From Singulisphaera sp. GP187 (GTDB taxonomy: Bacteria > Planctomycetota > Planctomycetia > Gemmatales > Gemmataceae), in the NCBI GenBank assembly GCA_945905925.1, contig CAMDQN010000066.1, positions 1 to 36,695 of the forward strand: a stretch of DNA of 36,695 bases, in the 5' to 3' direction. The translations under genes and the position numbers were made by a program. Every line of letters starts with the position of its first letter. Position 1 is the first letter of the stretch. The notes beneath the pieces were generated by a model. The model was not told where the DNA came from. It did not search any database and was given only the letters and a program-made list of their open reading frames with translations. Below are positions 32,497-36,695 of this stretch, piece after piece.

Positions 32497-34611
32497 TCAC
32501 TCTGTCACTGCGGCGTCGTACTCCAGTTTCGCGAGCGCGGCATTCAGTTTCTCGCGTGCGTCGTCGCGTTCGGTGCGGAACTTCTCTTCCTCCTCCGTGA
32601 TCTTCGCGAGCCGGTCTTCTTGCTTGTCGAGCGTCGCGACGAACCGCTCGCGGAGTGTCTTTTCGCTCGCACGATCGCCGAGCGCGCCGAGATTGTCGCG
32701 AATTCGCTTTTGCTCCGCGTGGATCTTGTTCCGCTCGTCGGTGAATCGCGTCAACTTCTCTTCGATTTGGCTTACGGCTTGCCGCTGCGCGAGCGCGGCT
32801 TTCAGTGCCTTCTCGGTGGCGGCATCAAGGTACTTCGCGGAGATCCACGCCGCGAGATGCTTGTCGGTGATGTCGGTCAGGCTCCACGACTGATGAAGTG
32901 TCTGCTGCTGCTGAACGACAAACTTGCTCGCGGTGTTCGGCGGGAGCAGGAACCTGAACCGCCAGTAGTTCTCGGTGATCTCGTGCGGCTTCGCGGTCTC
33001 CACCAGCTTCCACTTGGAATCGTCGCGCGGATGATCGAGGTACACGATCTGCTCTTTGTCCGACTTGCTGTTGAAGGTGTACGTCGTCTTTTGCACCAGT
33101 GTGTAGTGCGTCTTGAGTGTGCCGCTGCGGATCGTGACGCGGCTGACGCGGTCGCTGTGCGAGTCGATGTTGTCGAGAACGCGCACCGCGAGCTCCACCG
33201 CGTAGCCGACGAGCCGCTTCTCGGTGGGCTTGAGCGTGTCGAGCATCGCTTCACCGACGTAGCTCCCCTGTTCGAGTACCGTGACCGGGCCGCCTTCGAG
33301 CGTGAGACCGGTGGTGTTCTCGAACTCGACACAGCGAATGGGGTTCTCCGGCCGTGCGGCTTTCTGGTAGAGCAGCACCGAGCGCCCTGCGAACGGCTTC
33401 AGCAAGATGGGCACGAGTGCGGACTGATTGCGGCGCACCGTGACCGGCTTCTCGATGCCGTACTCGAACAGGTCGCCGACTTGCCGCTCGCGCGTCTGGG
33501 ATTGAACCGAGGAGACGGCAGACGTGCGTTCGCGAGCGGGACTCCCGGCTGCGATCTCGCCGCGGAGGGATTTCCGCATCATCCTGGCTTTCGCGGGCGC
33601 CGGCGCAGCCGAGAGAGCGATGCCGCCCATCGACATCTCATACTCTTCGTCACTCTCCACGCCGGCTTCGGCCATCGGTGGGAGCACGCCCGTTGTTTCG
33701 CGCACTTCGACGACAGGCCGGCGGATGTATCGCGGCGTGTAGAGGTCATGGACAAACGACACCGGCAGACCCGCGACGAGCGTGAGCGCCACGTCCTGCC
33801 AGTCTTCGTCGGAGGTGTTATCGACCACCGCCCAGCCTTGAATTAGGGGCGAAGAACCTCTCCCCCCAACCCCCTCCCCTAAGAAGGGAGGGGGAGAAAG
33901 AGACGAGCCATCGTCTTCTGTGTTTGGTTCTTCTCCCCCTCCCTTCTTAGGGGAGGGGGTTGGGGGGAGAGGTTCTTCCTCCAGCAGTATCCGGTACGTC
34001 GCTTTCCACACGGGCGCTTCGAGAACGTAACTCACGCGCACGGTGCGCTGACCTTCGCCTTGCGCGAACAGCGTGAACGTGCGGGCGTCCTTCTTCTTCG
34101 ACGCAAGTTGTGTCTTCAGGTAGAAGTCGAGGTCGCGTTTGATGCCCTCGTCGAGAATGGTGAGTTCGAGGTCGAAGAGGTCGAACGTGCGAACGTCGCC
34201 CGCGTCGGTGAGGAGCGAGAGCCGGTGTGTTTCTTGGAGGCCGTGTTCGGAGTGCGTATCGGTCTTGTCGATGCCCAAAATCGCGCCTTGAAGCGTTGCG
34301 CCTCCGGTCGGTTTCACCGAGATGCGAGCGCCTTTGATCTGCGGAAGCAACCCCGTTAAGCTGCCCGAATCCGGGATGCTTAACGCGATCTCCGCGAGGA
34401 GCTGCTCAATGGGCGTGGTCGAATCGTAGCTGACGGCTGACACGGTGCCGCCGTTGAGGTCGAGCACGGTGAGCGACTTCAACACGTCGCTGACTTCGCG
34501 CTGCTTGAACGACAGCGAGAGCGACTGATCGCCCTCAATGGAAGTTTCGCGCTCGAAGTAGCCAACTCCGTGCTTGTAAAGAACGACTCGGCGGATGGGG
34601 AGATTCGACAT
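32497..34611 (-). CDS. DUF4139 domain protein
   Basis: A 704-residue protein of the DUF4139 family (mucoidy inhibitor-like). The N-terminus (IRRVVLYKHGVGYFERE) begins the beta-rich domain; VSYVLEAPVWKATYRILL and QGWAVVDNTSDEDWQDVALTLVAGLPVSF are the family core. A middle region (VESDEEYEMSMGGIALSAAPAPAKA) is disordered; the C-terminal ~100 residues are coiled coil (SQIEEKLTRFTDERNKIHAEQKRIRDNL). No signal peptide. Residues about 207-255, between the two family core segments, are encoded by a perfect inverted repeat (33851-33978) rich in Pro, Gly and Ser. ATG 34611 with AAAGG upstream; the ORF could extend further but with no similarity. Function is unknown. Confidence 0.88.
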   Translation of the reverse strand: MSNLPIRRVVLYKHGVGYFERETSIEGDQSLSLSFKQREVSDVLKSLTVLDLNGGTVSAVSYDSTTPIEQLLAEIALSIPDSGSLTGLLPQIKGARISVKPTGGATLQGAILGIDKTDTHSEHGLQETHRLSLLTDAGDVRTFDLFDLELTILDEGIKRDLDFYLKTQLASKKKDARTFTLFAQGEGQRTVRVSYVLEAPVWKATYRILLEEEPLPPTPSPKKGGGEEPNTEDDGSSLSPPPFLGEGVGGRGSSPLIQGWAVVDNTSDEDWQDVALTLVAGLPVSFVHDLYTPRYIRRPVVEVRETTGVLPPMAEAGVESDEEYEMSMGGIALSAAPAPAKARMMRKSLRGEIAAGSPARERTSAVSSVQSQTRERQVGDLFEYGIEKPVTVRRNQSALVPILLKPFAGRSVLLYQKAARPENPIRCVEFENTTGLTLEGGPVTVLEQGSYVGEAMLDTLKPTEKRLVGYAVELAVRVLDNIDSHSDRVSRVTIRSGTLKTHYTLVQKTTYTFNSKSDKEQIVYLDHPRDDSKWKLVETAKPHEITENYWRFRFLLPPNTASKFVVQQQQTLHQSWSLTDITDKHLAAWISAKYLDAATEKALKAALAQRQAVSQIEEKLTRFTDERNKIHAEQKRIRDNLGALGDRASEKTLRERFVATLDKQEDRLAKITEEEEKFRTERDDAREKLNAALAKLEYDAAVTE
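33851..33978. repeat. Perfect 48-base inverted repeat in frame inside the DUF4139 gene
   Basis: Arms 33851-33898 and 33931-33978 are exact inverted copies, separated by 32 bases. Each arm can also fold on itself (CCCCCTCCC ... GGGAGGGGG). It encodes a low-complexity segment (PLPPTPSPKKGGGEEPN ... SLSPPPFLGEGVGGRG) with no stop codon, in a family core region where related proteins should have a short loop. The arm sequence is of the same pyrimidine-rich style as the 1644-1797 element. Confidence 0.9.
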
Positions 34612-34651
34612 GGAGAGCCTTTGGGTATGAGTTCTTTGGATTCGCTTGCGG

Positions 34652-34963
34652 TTACACTTTGCCCAACACGAGAGCGACCACCCAACACCCGCGAACGTGC
34701 GGTTGGTTCGCTTCGCGGCAGTGGCTGAGGATGTCTTCGTTGTCGCAACCTGCGTCTTGGATCGCGTCGGCCAGAATCGGCATCGCGGAAAAGTCGCGCG
34801 AATCGTACATCTGAGCCGCAAGGGCAACGGCGGTGTCGGTGCGCCACGCGGGGGCGAAGGCGACGGAGCGGAAGGGGTTACCGAACACACAGCGAATCAG
34901 ACCGCATCCTGCCGACCCGATCTGAACGCGGAGGTTGGAAATGGTGACCGTCATCCCCTCCAT
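34652..34963 (-). CDS. Small protein with Gemmataceae-type GNPFR/HVRGCW domain
   Basis: A 103-residue protein consisting almost only of a domain that recurs at the C-termini of many uncharacterised Gemmata-like proteins: GLIRCVFGNPFRSVAFAPAWRTD, YDSRDFSAMPILADAIQDAGCDNEDILSHC, and PHVRGCWVVALVLGK. No function is known. Here it stands alone; larger relatives carry an N-terminal module (starting '...DPxxML') that is absent. Starts at 34963 (MEGMTV), 34954 and 35020 are all possible; I use 34963 and note GGAGGA 14 bases upstream. It is divergent from glnA (72 bases or more between starts) and upstream of the DUF4139 gene in the same orientation. Confidence 0.7.
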   Translation of the reverse strand: MEGMTVTISNLRVQIGSAGCGLIRCVFGNPFRSVAFAPAWRTDTAVALAAQMYDSRDFSAMPILADAIQDAGCDNEDILSHCREANQPHVRGCWVVALVLGKV

Positions 34964-35091
34964 TTGGTCATCGGTCGTCCTCCGCACTGCCCACCGTCGC
35001 TGACGCGGTGGGTTCGCCATATACTACCCGGACGCGCCTCACCTCTCCCGCGTTCGCGCACCCCCGCCCGTCATCCCCGGACCGGTTCCCA

Positions 35092-36531
35092 ATGTCCACG
35101 CACGCACGCACCCCACGCGAAGTTCTGGCGTTCATCCGCGAGCGCGAAGTCAAAGCCATTGATTTTCGGTTCATGGACTTCCCCGGCTCGTGGAAGCACT
35201 TCACCGTCCCCGCGGAGGTACTCGACGAGAACGTGTTCGAGGACGGCATCGGGTTCGACGGCTCCAGCATTCGCGGGTGGGTCGCGATCAACGAATCCGA
35301 CATGCTGCTCATGCCGCAACCGGACACGCTGTTCATCGACCCGTTCTGCAAAGACATCACGCTCGCGATGCTGTGCAACATCCAAGACCCGCTCACGAAA
35401 GAAGACTACTCCCGCGACCCGCGAAATGTGGCACGAAAAGCCGTCAACTACATGAAGTCCACCGGGGTCGCGGACGCCGCGATGTTCGGGCCGTCACTGG
35501 AGTTCTTCGTTTTCGACGACGTGAAATTCGATCAGACGCCGCACTCCGCGTTCTATTTCGTGGATTCCAGCGAGGGTCAGTGGAACACTGGGCGCGACGA
35601 ACGCCCGAACCTGGGCTACAAGGTGCCGTACAAACAGGGTTACTTCCCGTGCTCGCCATCGGACTCGTTGCACGACCTGCGAAGCGAAATGATGCTCGCG
35701 ATGATGCAGTGCGGCATGACCGTCGAAAGCCACCATCACGAGAAGGCCGGTGGCGGGCAGTGCGCGATCAATGTACGGTACGACGACCTCGTGCCGATGG
35801 CCGACAACGTGCTGAAGTACAAGTACATCGTGAAGAACATGGCGAAGCGGCACAACAAGGCCGCGACGTTCATGCCCAAACCGCTCTTCGAGGACTACGG
35901 CAGCGGGATGCACGTTCACGTATCGCTGTGGAAGGACAAGGGCGGCGACCGCGTGAACCTCTTCGCGGGGAGCGACTACAGCGGGCTGTCGGAACTCGCG
36001 ATGTACGCCCTCGGCGGTCTGCTGAAACACGCCCCTGCGTTGTGCGCAATCACCAATCCCACCACGAACAGTTACAAGCGGCTCGTGCCTGGATACGAAG
36101 CGCCAGTGAACTTGGCGTACAGTCAGCGGAACCGGTCCGCGGCGGTGCGCATTCCGGTGTACTCGTCGCGTGCGAAGTCGAAGCGACTGGAGTTCCGCGT
36201 CCCCGACGGCGCGGCGAACCCATACCTCGCGTTCGCGGGGATGCTCATGGCGATGCTCGACGGCATCCGCAACAAGACGCACCCCGGCGACCCGCTCGAC
36301 AAGGACATCTACGACATGCCGGCGGAGCAACTCAAGAACGTGCCGAAGACGCCGCACACGCTGGTGGAAGCGCTGAACGCGTTGGAGAAAGATCACGAGT
36401 TCTTGCTGCACGGGAGCGTGTTCACGGAGGACGTAATTGAGACGTGGATCGACTACAAGCGAAAAGCGGAAGTCGCCGCCATCCGCGTGCGCCCGCACCC
36501 GTATGAGTTCGCGCTGTACTTCGACAGTTGA
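35092..36531 (+). CDS. glnA: Type I glutamine synthetase
   Basis: A 479-residue GSI that makes glutamine from glutamate, ammonia and ATP in the cytoplasm, forming dodecamers. Motifs: GFDGSSIRGW near 60 (beta-Grasp domain), KAGGGQCAINVRYDDL (metal and ATP site), NKAATFMPKPLFEDYGSGMHVHVSLW, NPTTNSYKRLVPGYEAPVNLAYSQRNRSAAVRIP, and the C-terminal EFRVPDGAANPYLAFAGMLMAMLDGI. The adenylylation tyrosine region reads DIYDMP (Y407), so GlnE-type control is possible. Start ATG 35092 (MSTHARTPREVL) is chosen over 35008, because the extension has no family similarity. No sigma-54 or clear -10/-35 promoter was recognised in the 72-base gap to the divergent gene. Confidence 0.97.
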   Translation: MSTHARTPREVLAFIREREVKAIDFRFMDFPGSWKHFTVPAEVLDENVFEDGIGFDGSSIRGWVAINESDMLLMPQPDTLFIDPFCKDITLAMLCNIQDPLTKEDYSRDPRNVARKAVNYMKSTGVADAAMFGPSLEFFVFDDVKFDQTPHSAFYFVDSSEGQWNTGRDERPNLGYKVPYKQGYFPCSPSDSLHDLRSEMMLAMMQCGMTVESHHHEKAGGGQCAINVRYDDLVPMADNVLKYKYIVKNMAKRHNKAATFMPKPLFEDYGSGMHVHVSLWKDKGGDRVNLFAGSDYSGLSELAMYALGGLLKHAPALCAITNPTTNSYKRLVPGYEAPVNLAYSQRNRSAAVRIPVYSSRAKSKRLEFRVPDGAANPYLAFAGMLMAMLDGIRNKTHPGDPLDKDIYDMPAEQLKNVPKTPHTLVEALNALEKDHEFLLHGSVFTEDVIETWIDYKRKAEVAAIRVRPHPYEFALYFDS

Positions 36532-36695
36532 ATTGAGGATCAATTCGCGGGTCCACGACATGGTTTGCGCGTGGCCTGTGAAAATGCGGTGAAAACCGCT
36601 CGAAAGTGCCAGGTGTCCTTGAGAAATTTGGCTCTTCAAGTGCCGAGGAGTCCGAAATACCAACGGTGGCAAGTCGCTTCAAGACAAGGAGTTAT
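36532..36695 (+). other. Right edge: small hairpin and a Shine-Dalgarno for an unseen gene
   Basis: A short GCGGTG/AACCGC stem near 36590 is weak. The last ten bases contain AAGGAG (36686-36691) followed by TTAT, spaced as a ribosome binding site for a start codon just past the window end. No open frame of its own is present here. Confidence 0.5.

Noticed and set aside
1-36695. CRISPR arrays, tRNA or rRNA genes
   Set aside because: No regular direct repeat-spacer pattern and no tRNA or rRNA signature found on either strand by eye.

Overview
The window looks like a high-GC chromosome segment of a planctomycete, most likely a member of the Gemmataceae. The evidence is the DUF1501 / PPC-domain / DUF1549-DUF1553 / PSCyt1-WD40 gene set, a Tat-type Gfo/Idh/MocA oxidoreductase, a DUF3500 protein, two divergent GroELs around one GroES, and a small protein carrying the 'GNPFR ... 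HVRGCW' domain that is frequent in Gemmata-like genomes. The assignment rests on family content only; no marker gene for taxonomy is present.

Layout. (1) 322-11046, plus strand: exported or envelope proteins of the typical planctomycete type (DUF1501, PPC repeats, DUF1549/DUF1553 with CxxCH-type motifs, Gfo/Idh/MocA, PSCyt1-WD40-coiled coil), with a type II toxin-antitoxin pair tucked tightly between the PPC gene and the DUF1553 gene. (2) 11280-12593: a convergent DUF3500 lipoprotein/secreted protein and a truncated clan AA aspartic protease-like fragment. (3) 12726-19454: a protein-folding cluster, groEL1 - groES - groEL2 - dnaJ - grpE - FmdB-type zinc ribbon - yacG, led by a good sigma-54 (-24/-12) promoter match. 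(4) 19613-23863: NYN/YacP-like RNase, a TPR protein on the minus strand, then a two-gene unit of a GT-B glycosyltransferase and a degenerate PIG-L-like protein. (5) 23867-31302, minus strand: NtrC-type sigma-54 response regulator, ABC-2 permease and ATPase, and cobalamin-dependent methionine synthase metH. (6) 31303-32496: about 1.2 kb without a convincing gene but with a run of strong hairpins upstream of metH. (7) 32497-36531: DUF4139 protein, the small GNPFR-domain protein, and type I glutamine synthetase glnA; a Shine-Dalgarno at the right edge announces another gene.

The most unusual property is not a single gene. At least ten long inverted repeats (arms of about 20-50 bases, most perfect or with one mismatch) sit in gene junctions, and two further copies lie in frame inside coding sequences (metH 28589-28657; DUF4139 gene 33851-33978), adding about 25-45 residues at linker positions without breaking the frame. 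Several share a common core. This resembles, by analogy, the in-frame palindromic elements of Rickettsia or REP/BIME elements. It is the best candidate here for an undescribed system. Other points of interest are the sigma-54 promoter for a chaperonin operon, a near-leaderless TATAAT start for the TPR gene, a repeated 18-base translation-start context, a dispersed 50-base repeat at both ends of the window, and a PIG-L-like protein with altered metal-site motifs.
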